Below are positions 1-7,908 of a DNA stretch of 64,000 nucleotides, piece by piece (positions within the stretch are counted from its first letter, which is position 1; every line of letters starts with the position of its first letter). The DNA lies in assembly GCA_017516865.1 (NCBI GenBank), contig JAFXAU010000013.1:37711-101710 (forward strand), read 5' to 3'. A program made the translations under genes and the position numbers. Below the pieces are notes generated by a model. It ran no database searches. It worked only from the letters and a program-made list of their open reading frames with translations, and was not told the origin of the DNA. The DNA is from Bacteroidales bacterium (GTDB taxonomy: Bacteria; Bacteroidota; Bacteroidia; Bacteroidales; UBA1715).

Positions 1-56
1 TTGCCAGAATCAATCAAACGATAGTCCTTCCAATGCGTCGGAGTTAAATATATCAT
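1..56 (-). CDS. N-terminus of class I SAM-dependent methyltransferase-like protein (partial)
   Basis: A reading frame on the minus strand starts with ATG at 56-54 and stays open to the left edge. The visible 18 residues begin MIYLTPTHWKDYRLIDSG. This matches the opening (L-T-P-x-H-W-K-D-Y-x-L-I-D-x-G) that I recall for Bacteroidota class I SAM-dependent methyltransferases of the RlmI-like rRNA methyltransferase group. The catalytic region lies outside the window, so the family call rests on this short N-terminus only. It is divergent from the bactofilin gene; the shared intergenic region is 57-164. Confidence 0.55.
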   Translation of the reverse strand, partial: MIYLTPTHWKDYRLIDSG

Positions 57-132
57 TTTACAGCGGTTATTTAATTACGAAGCAAATTTTGAAATTTCTC
101 CTTGAAAATCAAAAACTTTCCCCAATAAATTA

Positions 133-140
133 TATATTTG
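133..140 (+). promoter_or_regulatory. -7 box of the bactofilin promoter
   Basis: TATATTTG fits the Bacteroidota -7 consensus TAnnTTTG. It lies 25 bases upstream of the chosen ATG at 165, so the alternative upstream TTG start at 138 would fall inside the promoter and is rejected. Confidence 0.6.
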
Positions 141-164
141 CACTCATTTTTAAAGGAAACAAAG

Positions 165-530
165 ATGGGAAGATCTGACAACGAAACATTTACAACGAAC
201 TTAATCACTTCTGGTACAATAATTACGGGTGACATTACGTGCGACAGCGATATGAGAATTGACGGCGTTTTGTCGGGAAATCTTACCGCAAAAGGGAAAA
301 TTGTCATTGGTAAAACTGGCGACGTGAAAGGTGAAATTGCTTGTCAAAACTGCGACGTGGAAGGTTCCGTAAATGGGAAACTTACAATTAAAGGACTTCT
401 TTCTCTCCGTTCCACGGCAAAATTCCTTGGCGACATTATTACATCGAAACTTGCGATAGAACCTGGTGCAATTTTTACTGGTTCTTGTAAAATGAATGGA
501 GAAAAAACCGCCCCAGTTGAAAAGAAATAA
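165..530 (+). CDS. Bactofilin (polymer-forming cytoskeletal protein)
   Basis: The 121-residue product has the bactofilin beta-helical repeat pattern. Around residues 20-105 there are short hydrophobic/glycine turns: SGTIITGDITCDSDMRIDG, then GNLTAKGKIVIGKTGDVKG. Bactofilins polymerise without nucleotide into membrane-associated filaments and often scaffold envelope enzymes. The start at 165 (MGRSDNE) is preferred because it follows the TAnnTTTG box and an A/G-rich stretch. The 3' end overlaps the AtpZ/AtpI gene by 35 bases in another frame, so the two are almost certainly co-transcribed. In many Bacteroidota a bactofilin precedes the F1Fo ATP synthase genes, and this order is retained here. 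Confidence 0.85.
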   Translation: MGRSDNETFTTNLITSGTIITGDITCDSDMRIDGVLSGNLTAKGKIVIGKTGDVKGEIACQNCDVEGSVNGKLTIKGLLSLRSTAKFLGDIITSKLAIEPGAIFTGSCKMNGEKTAPVEKK

Positions 531-726
531 CTTCGACAAATTCATAAAATACACCAATATCGGCTTCCAAATGCTTGCCGTGATTCTTATTGGTGTGCTC
601 GGAGGACAAAAATTAGACGAACTTTGTGGAAACGAAAATCAAGTATTCACCATCGTTTTGTCGCTTTTTTCCGTTTTTACCGCAATTTATTTAGCGATTA
701 AGGATTTTATAAATCTCGGAAAATGA
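496..726 (+). CDS. AtpZ/AtpI family ATP synthase accessory membrane protein
   Basis: This 76-residue protein has two predicted membrane helices, about residues 22-40 and 50-68. Between them is the AtpZ/AtpI-type pattern G-x-x-x-G-x-x-L-D (VLGGQKLDELCG). Family members are thought to help assemble the c-ring or supply Mg2+/Ca2+ to Fo, and are normally encoded just upstream of atpB. Here the gene overlaps bactofilin by 35 bases and overlaps the next gene by 4 bases (ATGA-type), so it is translationally coupled on both sides. The expected atpB does not follow; see the finding on the split ATP synthase genes. Confidence 0.8.
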   Translation: MEKKPPQLKRNNFDKFIKYTNIGFQMLAVILIGVLGGQKLDELCGNENQVFTIVLSLFSVFTAIYLAIKDFINLGK

Positions 727-1121
727 AATACGTTTTGGGGCGCATTTTGCTACACTTGACTACTTTTACGTGTTTGGTTTTAATCTCTTGCCTGCTGCAC
801 TCGAAATGGCAAATGCCGCATTTGAATTTTTCCTTAAGTCTTATCGCCATCTTCGCATTGCTTAACGGAGCTGGAGAAATTGCATTCGCTCTTTTGACGC
901 AAAAAAACGACAAGTCAAGTATGTTCAAAATCATCGTCATACGCACACTCAAATTCCTTTGCTATCTTGTCTGCACGCTTCCTCTGCTTCTCTTTCCTGA
1001 CATGTCAAAAGACTACATATTATTTTACGGCGTATTACTTGTCGTGCTCTTCTTTTTGTATTGTTTGATTGAATTTTCGTATTTCAAAAAAAATAGCAAT
1101 CTCCTAATTTTTAACTCTTAA
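723..1121 (+). CDS. Four-helix membrane protein in the ATP synthase leader operon
   Basis: The 132-residue protein is strongly hydrophobic, with four likely membrane helices near residues 5-25, 34-54, 72-92 and 98-118. It starts inside the AtpZ/AtpI stop codon. A small membrane protein of this size often stands between AtpZ/AtpI and atpB in Bacteroidota (DUF6168-like), and the position fits, but I see no motif that proves the family. The C-terminus ends in a short basic tail (YFKKNSN). The operon appears to stop here, followed by an AT-rich spacer and a new promoter. Confidence 0.65.
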   Translation: MKYVLGRILLHLTTFTCLVLISCLLHSKWQMPHLNFSLSLIAIFALLNGAGEIAFALLTQKNDKSSMFKIIVIRTLKFLCYLVCTLPLLLFPDMSKDYILFYGVLLVVLFFLYCLIEFSYFKKNSNLLIFNS

Positions 1122-1145
1122 ATTCTTAATTTTTTATTGTTGTAT

Positions 1146-1169
1146 CACAAAAAACGTATCTTTGTAACA
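1146..1169 (+). promoter_or_regulatory. Promoter block of the GH3 gene, repeated at 36042
   Basis: The -7 box TATCTTTG is at 1157-1164. The surrounding 24 bases match 36042-36065 (in front of an alpha/beta hydrolase gene) at 23 of 24 positions. The promoter places the GH3 start at ATG 1182 and excludes the ATG-like start at 1137. Confidence 0.6.
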
Positions 1170-1181
1170 AATTATACGTTT

Positions 1182-2918
1182 ATGAAAAAATTTCTCATCC
1201 TTTTTGTTGGGCTTTGCGGAATGTGCGTTTCGTGCTCGCAGGGCGATAAATCCAATTCTCAAAACATAGCATCGGACACGACGTGGAAACAACTGACGCT
1301 TCGCGAAAAAATCGGACAGACAATGATGATTACGTCCGATATGTATATGCACAAGCAGATTGGTAACGGCACGCTCGATACGTTTTTCCTGAAATATCCA
1401 GTGGGCGGTTTGTTTATGGCTCAATGGCATTTCACCTATCAAAAACCCGACACGTTGTTGTTCGAAACGTTCATTCCCCGTATTATAAAAGAATACAACG
1501 CCGCATCGAAGTTGCCGCTTTTTATCAGTGAAGACTTTGAGCGTGGTGCCGGATATAACTATAACACTGCCACCAAGTTACCTGTTGAAATGGCGATTGG
1601 TGCGGCGAACGACACCTCGCTGGCGTACGCACACGGAAAAATTCTTGGCGTTGAAGCGCGTGAAATGGGTTTCAACTGGGTTCTCGCTCCTGTATGCGAC
1701 CTGAATATCAATCCGTTACATCCGCTTGTGATTGAACGCTCCGTTTCCGACGACGCCGAACGTGCTATTCCGTTGTTGCATAGCCAAATGAAAGGTTTGC
1801 AAGATCAAGGTGTCATCACTACTGTGAAGCATTTCCCTGGCGACGGTGCCACCATCTGTGACCAACATTTGGTAACGTCTGCCAACAATCTTTCGTGGCT
1901 TGAATGGAGAAAAACATTTGGCAAAGTGTTCCAGACATTTATCAAAGAAAATACTCCGTCAATAATGGTCGGTCACCTGCGTTTTCCTGCGTACCAAAAA
2001 GCCGACACACTGAATGGCGATTTTCTCCCAGCAACGTTATCTAAAGAATTGATTCAGAAATTATTGAAAAAAGAAATGGGCTACAAGGGCGTGGTAATTT
2101 CCGACGCGTTGAACATGGGTGGCGGTTATGGTTTCTATGACTCTGAATTGGAAACTGCAGTTCAATGCTTTGTTGCCGGTGCCGACATCGTGCTGTGGCC
2201 ACCGCTCGGTTATATGGACACGATTGAAGCACGCATAAACCGTGGTGAAATTTCTATGGAACGTCTCGACGACGCCGTAGAACGTGTGTGGGCATTGCGT
2301 GAACGCTATAATTTGATTAACAAGGAAAACCGTATGCCGATTGCCCTGCCAAAACCAGAAGGATTCGACACCTACGTTGACACGAAACTGAACGAATTGG
2401 CAGAAAAAGCTGTGACGATTGTACAAAATAAAGGCGGTCAAATTCCTCTTGACACAAATACGACAAAGAAAATCTTGTTGGCGAACATCAGCCACAATGA
2501 CTACTGCACCGTGTTTGAACCGATGAAGCAAGAGTTGGAAAAACGTGGTTTCCAAGTTGACGTGAAACACAATCTTCACAAGGACGAGTGGGAATGGCAG
2601 TGGCATCGTATTTTGGAATACGACAAAGTAATTGTTTGCTTTGAAAACCACTATTTTGCCCCTATCGGCTCGCCATTGTTGAAAGACTACGAAGCATACT
2701 GCCTCTGGACAATGGTTAAATTACCGAAAGAAAAAGTTATCGGCGTTTCATTCAGCAATCCGTACTATAATAAATATTACTTGAACAAGAATTCCCTACT
2801 CATCAACGCATACAGCAGCGATCCATTTATGCAACGTGCTGTGGTAAAAGTCCTTATGGGCGAAACCGAGGCAACAGCCACTTCGCCAGTAAATTTGGAT
2901 AATGAGTTGATGAAATAA
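1182..2918 (+). CDS. Glycoside hydrolase family 3 lipoprotein (NagZ-like)
   Basis: The 578-residue protein has a lipoprotein signal (lipobox CVSC, Cys about 18) and one GH3 catalytic domain. The substrate-binding motif KHFPGDG is at residues 216-222. D227-Q-H229 sits where NagZ-type enzymes carry the Asp-His catalytic dyad, and the likely nucleophile is D308 in SDALNM. NagZ-like members cleave beta-N-acetylglucosaminides such as those from peptidoglycan or chitin; beta-glucosidase specificity is less likely given the D-x-H. The PGDG, where NagZ has PGHG, is a variant. A C-terminal (alpha/beta)6-like GH3 domain covers roughly residues 410-560. The protein should sit on the outer or inner membrane facing the periplasm or surface. 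It ends 11 bases before hsdR. Confidence 0.8.
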   Translation: MKKFLILFVGLCGMCVSCSQGDKSNSQNIASDTTWKQLTLREKIGQTMMITSDMYMHKQIGNGTLDTFFLKYPVGGLFMAQWHFTYQKPDTLLFETFIPRIIKEYNAASKLPLFISEDFERGAGYNYNTATKLPVEMAIGAANDTSLAYAHGKILGVEAREMGFNWVLAPVCDLNINPLHPLVIERSVSDDAERAIPLLHSQMKGLQDQGVITTVKHFPGDGATICDQHLVTSANNLSWLEWRKTFGKVFQTFIKENTPSIMVGHLRFPAYQKADTLNGDFLPATLSKELIQKLLKKEMGYKGVVISDALNMGGGYGFYDSELETAVQCFVAGADIVLWPPLGYMDTIEARINRGEISMERLDDAVERVWALRERYNLINKENRMPIALPKPEGFDTYVDTKLNELAEKAVTIVQNKGGQIPLDTNTTKKILLANISHNDYCTVFEPMKQELEKRGFQVDVKHNLHKDEWEWQWHRILEYDKVIVCFENHYFAPIGSPLLKDYEAYCLWTMVKLPKEKVIGVSFSNPYYNKYYLNKNSLLINAYSSDPFMQRAVVKVLMGETEATATSPVNLDNELMK

Positions 2919-2929
2919 TGTAGGATTTC

Positions 2930-5731
2930 ATGAACCAAAACCCCGAACAGATAGCACGTGATAAAATAGACGGCCTGCTTGAGCAGGCGGGTTGGAAGAT
3001 TCAGCCGAAAAGCAAGATAGACTTCTCGGCAGGAATCGGTGTGGCTGTTCGGGAATACCAGACCGATGCCGGCCCTGCCGACTACGTGCTGTTTGTAAAC
3101 CGCCAACCCGTGGGCATTATCGAGGCGAAGCGCGAAGAGGAAGGGGTGAACCTGACCGTCGTTGCGGAGCAATCGGCCCGCTATGCCAACGCCAAGCTGA
3201 AATACCTGAACAACGAACCGTTGAAATATGTGTATGAGACAACGGGCTCGCTGACGCATTTCACCGATTACAGTGATCCCAAGCCTCGCAGCCGTGTGGT
3301 GTTTGCGTTTCACCGCCCTGAAACTTTTGCCGAATGGATGCGCAACGGCAAAAGCCTTAGAAGTCGGTTGCAAGATTTTCCAGCTTTAGACACAACGGGG
3401 CTTCGCCCAGCACAGATTAAGGCGGTGACGAATCTCGAAGAATCGTTCCGAAACAACCGCCCGCGGGCGCTGATTCAGATGGCGACGGGTGCAGGAAAAA
3501 CGTTTACCGCCATAACGTTCATTTACCGTCTGCTGAAATTTGCCAAAGCGAAACGTATTCTGTTTCTTGTAGATACGCGCAATTTGGGCGAACAGGCCGA
3601 GCAGGAGTTTATGAACTTCCGCCCGAACGACGACAACCGCAAATTCACCGAACTCTACAATGTGCAACGGCTCTCGTCGAGTTATATTGCCAATGACAGT
3701 CAGGTGTGCATATCCACCATTCAGCGACTCTATTCGATTCTGAAAGGCGAGGAGTTGGACGAATCCGCCGAAACCGACAACCCGAACGAATCATCGTGGT
3801 TGCAGCAGAGACTGAAGGATCAGCAGGCCATTCCTGTGGAGTACACTGCCAAAGTGCCTATCGAACAGTTTGATTTTGTGGTGATTGACGAGTGCCACCG
3901 CAGCATTTACAATCTTTGGAAACAGGTGCTCGACTACTTCGATGCGTTTCTTATAGGCTTGACCGCCACGCCCGACAAGCGCACCTTCGGTTTCTTCAAC
4001 GAGAATGTGGTGAGCGAATACACTTACGAGCAGTCGGTTATCGATGGCGTGAATGTGCCGTACGATGTCTATTCCATTGAAACTGAAATATCGAAAAACG
4101 GCGGGCTAATCAAGGCGGGATGGCATATCGACTATCGTGACAAAGCCACTCGCAAAACCCGTTGGCAGCAGGTGGATGAGGACACTGAATATAAGAAGAA
4201 TGATTTGGACAAATCGGTGGTGAATCCGAGCCAGATACGCACCGTTATCCGTCAGTTCCGCAAGGCGCTGATGGAGGAGATTTTCCCAAACCGCTACGAC
4301 GAGAACGGGCAGTACGAGGTGCCCAAGACGCTCATTTTCGCCAAGACCGACAGCCACGCTGACGACATTATCAAGATTGTGCGTGAAGAGTTCGACGAAG
4401 GCAACGACTTTTGCAAGAAGGTAACCTACAAGATTGACGAGGACCCCAAATCGGTGCTCAACCGCTTCCGCAACCAATACTACCCGCGCATTGCCGTGAC
4501 AGTGGATATGATTGCCACAGGCACCGACGTGAAGCCGCTCGAAGTGCTGCTCTTTATGCGTGATGTGCGCAGTGCCAACTATTTCGAGCAGATGAAGGGA
4601 CGTGGCACACGAACTATAAGTCCTGACTCATTGCAGTTGGTGAGCCGCACGGCGCAGACCAAAACGCATTTTGTGATTGTGGATGCCGTGGGCGTAACGC
4701 AAACCAAGAAAACCGACAGCCGTCCGTTGGAACGCAAACCCACCGTGCCGCTGAAGGATTTGTTGGGTGCTGTCACTATGGGTGTGACGGAGGAAGATTT
4801 GTTCACTTCGTTGGCCAATCGCTTGATTCGGCTCAATAAAGAAGTCACTGAAAAAGAGAGGGAAAAGATAGAAACCCTATCGCGGGGCAAGACGTTGGGG
4901 CAGATGAGTGCCGAACTGCTATCGGCTTTCGACCCCGACAAAATTGACGATGAGGCACAGGCAGAACTGAAAAAGATTCCGCCAGCCGAACTGACGCCCG
5001 CCATTGAGGAGGAGATACGCAGAAAGGCGCAGCAACGGTTGGTCGACATTGCCAGCAGCACCTTCAACGGCGAGTTGAACGAATACATTGTCACTGTGCG
5101 CAACCTGCACGACCAGAAGATTGACACCGTGAACCTTGACACGGTGCTGAAAAGCGAGTTCAACAGTTTCACGCTTGAAAAGGCGAAAGAGACGGTGCAC
5201 GATTTCACCGAATATTTGAAGCAGCACAAAGACGAGATAATGGCGTTGAGCATTTTCTACAACCAGCCCTACAACCGCCGCAATCTCACCCTGCAGATGG
5301 CGCAGGAGTTGCTTGAAAAACTGAAGCAGGACAAGCCGATGTTAGCACCGATGTACGTTTGGGATGCCTATTGCGCTATTGAGAAGGTGAAAGCCAACCG
5401 CCCCGTTACGGAACTCACGGCATTGGTTTCGTTGGTGCGCCACGCCTGCGGTATCGACCAAACCCTTGAGGCCTTCAATAACACCATTGAGCGGAATTTC
5501 AATGCGTGGCTGTTCCGCCAGCACACGGGCAACCGCAACCGCTTCACCCCCGAACAGATAGAGTGGCTGCGAATGATCAAAGACCATATTGTGAGCAGCT
5601 ACCACCTTGATATTGACGATTTGGACTACACACCTTTCGATGCCCAAGGCGGACGAGGCAAGATGTACCAGTTGTTTGGCAATGAGATGGAGGCAATAAT
5701 TGATGAATTGAATGAGGTGTTAGTAGCGTAA
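2930..5731 (+). CDS. hsdR: Type I restriction enzyme R subunit (HsdR)
   Basis: The 933-residue restriction/translocation subunit begins with a PD-(D/E)xK nuclease domain: D51, then E65-A-K67, with the supporting Q81-x3-Y85 motif. The SF2 helicase motor follows: Walker A GAGKT at 187-191, DECH at 320-323, GLTATP soon after, and QMKGRGTR as motif VI near 550-557. The C-terminal third resembles the EcoEI-type R C-terminal domain. The complex cuts DNA after ATP-driven translocation when HsdM/HsdS find an unmethylated site. It is the first gene of the hsd locus, 11 bases after the GH3 stop. Codon use and base composition are clearly richer in G+C than in neighbouring genes, which suggests recent acquisition. 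Confidence 0.95.
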   Translation: MNQNPEQIARDKIDGLLEQAGWKIQPKSKIDFSAGIGVAVREYQTDAGPADYVLFVNRQPVGIIEAKREEEGVNLTVVAEQSARYANAKLKYLNNEPLKYVYETTGSLTHFTDYSDPKPRSRVVFAFHRPETFAEWMRNGKSLRSRLQDFPALDTTGLRPAQIKAVTNLEESFRNNRPRALIQMATGAGKTFTAITFIYRLLKFAKAKRILFLVDTRNLGEQAEQEFMNFRPNDDNRKFTELYNVQRLSSSYIANDSQVCISTIQRLYSILKGEELDESAETDNPNESSWLQQRLKDQQAIPVEYTAKVPIEQFDFVVIDECHRSIYNLWKQVLDYFDAFLIGLTATPDKRTFGFFNENVVSEYTYEQSVIDGVNVPYDVYSIETEISKNGGLIKAGWHIDYRDKATRKTRWQQVDEDTEYKKNDLDKSVVNPSQIRTVIRQFRKALMEEIFPNRYDENGQYEVPKTLIFAKTDSHADDIIKIVREEFDEGNDFCKKVTYKIDEDPKSVLNRFRNQYYPRIAVTVDMIATGTDVKPLEVLLFMRDVRSANYFEQMKGRGTRTISPDSLQLVSRTAQTKTHFVIVDAVGVTQTKKTDSRPLERKPTVPLKDLLGAVTMGVTEEDLFTSLANRLIRLNKEVTEKEREKIETLSRGKTLGQMSAELLSAFDPDKIDDEAQAELKKIPPAELTPAIEEEIRRKAQQRLVDIASSTFNGELNEYIVTVRNLHDQKIDTVNLDTVLKSEFNSFTLEKAKETVHDFTEYLKQHKDEIMALSIFYNQPYNRRNLTLQMAQELLEKLKQDKPMLAPMYVWDAYCAIEKVKANRPVTELTALVSLVRHACGIDQTLEAFNNTIERNFNAWLFRQHTGNRNRFTPEQIEWLRMIKDHIVSSYHLDIDDLDYTPFDAQGGRGKMYQLFGNEMEAIIDELNEVLVA

Positions 5732-5760
5732 ATACATTACCAGACAAATATCCACATAAA

Positions 5761-5835
5761 TGTGCAACCAGTGGTTGCACATTTACAATAAGGTGATTAT
5801 CAAGTGATTGAATTTACGCAACCGGTGGTTGCACA
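5761..5835. repeat. Two related palindromes downstream of hsdR
   Basis: Positions 5761-5781 form a perfect 10-1-10 palindrome (arms TGTGCAACCA and TGGTTGCACA). A second copy at 5818-5835 keeps GCAACC-GGT-GGTTGC plus the right flank ACA. Their centres are 54 bases apart. Neither is followed by a T-run, so operators or protein-binding sites are more likely than terminators. Confidence 0.7.
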
Positions 5836-5933
5836 ATTGGGTTCTTTTATCATACAGACAAATACAAGTGTTAAAAAACACTGTGTCTTAGAATAAAAAC
5901 AGCGTATATTTACTGTATAACAAAAAAAATGAT

Positions 5934-5941
5934 TAAATTTG
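5934..5941 (+). promoter_or_regulatory. -7 box for the NYN leader transcript
   Basis: TAAATTTG matches TAnnTTTG. Transcription would begin near 5948, about 70 bases before the NYN start codon and upstream of two hairpins. It gives the NYN gene a promoter independent of hsdR. Confidence 0.55.
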
Positions 5942-5956
5942 CGACATAATTATCCC

Positions 5957-6010
5957 CCGTAGGTGGAAAATACTACGGCTTGCCACCTCGAAAGAGGTGG
6001 CTTATTTTTT
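5957..6010 (+). terminator. Structured leader with terminator hairpin (attenuator-like)
   Basis: A first hairpin pairs CCGTAG (5957-5962) with CTACGG (5973-5978). A second pairs GCCACCTC (5982-5989) with GAGGTGGC (5994-6001) around a G-AAA loop and is followed by TTATTTTTT, the form of an intrinsic terminator. AGGTGG at 5961-5966 could instead pair with CCACCT at 5983-5988, which would break both hairpins and act as an antiterminator. The NYN start codon lies only 10 bases beyond the T-run, so the structure should control or cap NYN transcription. Confidence 0.65.
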
Positions 6011-6020
6011 ATACAGCTAT

Positions 6021-6659
6021 ATGGAGAAAAAGCGAGTAATTGTTTACGTAGATGGCTTCAATTTTTATTATGGGTTGAAGAAAAATCCTGCATGGAAAAA
6101 ATATTATTGGCTGGACTTGGTTAAGTTCTTTGAAATGTTTATGAAACCCGATCAAGAATTGATAGCCGTTAAATATTTTTCTGCAAGGCCTGATGATGAG
6201 GAAAAAAGTCGTAATCAGAATGCAATGTTTCAAGCAAACAAGGAAAATTCAAAATTTCAATTAATTTTAGGGAAATACCTTCAAAAAGAGATAAGATGTT
6301 TTAACTGTGGATATACAATTAAGACACACGAAGAAAAAGAATCTGATGTTCGTATTGCCACACAAATAGTATCAGATGTATATAGGAACAACTGCGATAT
6401 TTCAATTGTGGTATCTGCCGATAGTGATATGGTTCCTGCGGTTGAAATTGCAATAGAAGAAAATCATCCTATATATGTTTATTTTCCTCCATTCCAACAT
6501 TCAAGTAACTTACGAACTAAATGTGGCAAGGCTATTGATTTGTCACGATACGAAAGTAGATTTAAACAATGTATTTTGCCAGACACTATTCATTTAAGAA
6601 AATCAAATTTTGATTTACAGATTCCTGACAAATGGAAACAATACCAAAATCAAACTTAG
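6021..6659 (+). CDS. NYN (LabA/DUF88-like) PIN-fold nuclease
   Basis: The 212-residue protein has the NYN-domain acidic set: D11 in the opening strand VYVDGFN, D109 in KESDVRIA, and D134/D136 in SADSDMVP. NYN domains are PIN-like, metal-dependent RNases. The C-terminal 45 residues are basic and unassigned. A single CxxC (CFNC, about 92-95) is present. I chose ATG 6021 because the alternative GTG at 5997 lies inside the terminator stem. The gene sits between hsdR and hsdS, ends 3 bases before hsdS, and is AT-rich unlike hsdR. The position recalls the anticodon nucleases PrrC and RloC, which are linked to type I R-M loci, but the family is different. RNA substrate unknown. Confidence 0.85.
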   Translation: MEKKRVIVYVDGFNFYYGLKKNPAWKKYYWLDLVKFFEMFMKPDQELIAVKYFSARPDDEEKSRNQNAMFQANKENSKFQLILGKYLQKEIRCFNCGYTIKTHEEKESDVRIATQIVSDVYRNNCDISIVVSADSDMVPAVEIAIEENHPIYVYFPPFQHSSNLRTKCGKAIDLSRYESRFKQCILPDTIHLRKSNFDLQIPDKWKQYQNQT

Positions 6660-6662
6660 TTT

Positions 6663-7817
6663 ATGTCCACATACCCAACATATAAATTAGGCGAAATTGC
6701 CGATTATATTAATGGCAGAGCATTTAAGCCTAAAGAATGGAAAGGGGAAGGCCTTCCTATTGTAAGGATACAAAACCTAAATGACAAGAATGCTGTATAC
6801 CATTATTCAGATGTAATGCACGAAGAAAAATACTTATTGCATAATGGGGATTTGTTATTTGCTTGGGCAGCTTCTTTGGGAACATATATATGGGATAATG
6901 GTGATGCTTGGTTAAATCAGCATATATTCAAGGTTATTCCGAAGGAAAATGTATCGAAAAAGTATTTGTATTATGCATTGACTTCTATTATAAAAGAGTT
7001 GTATGCAAAATCGCATGGCTCAGGAATGGTGCATGTAACAAAAGATAAATTTATTAATACAGAAATCCCACTTCCCCCCCTTTCCACCCAGCACGCCATA
7101 GTAACCCGAATAGAAACCCTTTTCGCCGAACTCGACAAGGCCGTGCAGCACCTGCGCACCGCCCAGCAGCAACTCAAAACTTACAGGCAGGCCGTGCTCA
7201 ACCACTGGCTGAATAATGAGGATGGGAAATGGGAGATGGTGAAGTTAGGAGAGGTGGCGGAAATGTGTTTAGGCAAAATGTTGGATAAAAGCAAAAACAA
7301 AGGAACATATCAGCCATATCTACGGAATGTCAATGTTCGATGGGGCAGTTTTGATTTAGATGATTTGTTAGAAATGAGATTTGAAGAATCAGAACAAGAA
7401 AGATATGGAATACAAATTGGAGATTTGATAATGTGTGAAGGCGGAGAGCCAGGAAGATGCGCTATATGGAATGCAACTGTTCCGAATATGAAAATTCAGA
7501 AAGCATTGCATAGGATAAGAGTTAAGGATTCGATTTACAACAAGTTTGTATATTATCTTTTTTCATTGTATGCGCAAAACGGTCGCCTTGAGAAGTATTT
7601 TACAGGGACAACAATAAAACACTTAACAGGTCAGTCTTTAAAATCCATTGAAATTCCCCTTCCCCCGCTCGCCGAGCAGCAACGCATAGTTGCGGAGATA
7701 GAGAGCCGTCTGTCGCAGGCGGAGGCAGCGGCGGCAAGCATTGAGAACGCCCTGCAACAAGCCGAGGCACTCAGGCAAAGCATACTCAAGAAGGCGTTTA
7801 GCGGGGAGTTAGTGTGA
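6663..7817 (+). CDS. hsdS: Type I R-M specificity subunit (HsdS)
   Basis: The 384-residue protein has two target recognition domains, about residues 1-140 and 190-330. Each is followed by a conserved helical spacer with the P-L-P-P-L motif (PLPPLSTQHAIV and PLPPLAEQQRIV). This is the usual two-half-site layout for a bipartite recognition sequence and for assembly with two HsdM. The two recognition domains are AT-rich, while the spacers are G+C-rich like hsdR and hsdM, which fits swapping of recognition domains. No second hsdS fragment or invertase is nearby, so there is no sign of phase variation. It ends in the typical KKAFSGELV tail. Confidence 0.93.
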   Translation: MSTYPTYKLGEIADYINGRAFKPKEWKGEGLPIVRIQNLNDKNAVYHYSDVMHEEKYLLHNGDLLFAWAASLGTYIWDNGDAWLNQHIFKVIPKENVSKKYLYYALTSIIKELYAKSHGSGMVHVTKDKFINTEIPLPPLSTQHAIVTRIETLFAELDKAVQHLRTAQQQLKTYRQAVLNHWLNNEDGKWEMVKLGEVAEMCLGKMLDKSKNKGTYQPYLRNVNVRWGSFDLDDLLEMRFEESEQERYGIQIGDLIMCEGGEPGRCAIWNATVPNMKIQKALHRIRVKDSIYNKFVYYLFSLYAQNGRLEKYFTGTTIKHLTGQSLKSIEIPLPPLAEQQRIVAEIESRLSQAEAAAASIENALQQAEALRQSILKKAFSGELV

Positions 7818-7821
7818 CAAA

Positions 7822-7873
7822 TTTATAAGCTGTTTAGCTTATAAATTGTGTTTATAAGTTGTTTGGCTTATAA
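7822..7873. repeat. Two tandem dyads after hsdS
   Basis: TTTATAAGC (7822-7830) and GCTTATAAA (7837-7845) form a perfect 9-bp inverted repeat with a 6-base spacer. A second dyad, TTATAAG/CTTATAA, lies at 7852-7873. Over 24 bases the two units match at 21 positions, with a 29-base period. They may be regulator sites or hairpins ending the hsdS transcript. Confidence 0.65.
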
Positions 7874-7908
7874 CTTCCTAAATGATAATATTTGTGAAAT
7901 TATATATA

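Noticed and set aside
4579..5253. Long minus-strand open frame (224 codons) inside hsdR
   Set aside because: Ser/Leu-rich antisense shadow of a G+C-rich gene, no start signal or domain.
6021..6659. PrrC or RloC anticodon nuclease
   Set aside because: No ABC-ATPase or HEPN-type domain; motifs are those of a NYN/PIN-like nuclease, so only the genomic position is comparable.
6663..7817. Phase-variable shufflon of hsdS
   Set aside because: Only one hsdS, no inverted partial copies and no recombinase in the locus.
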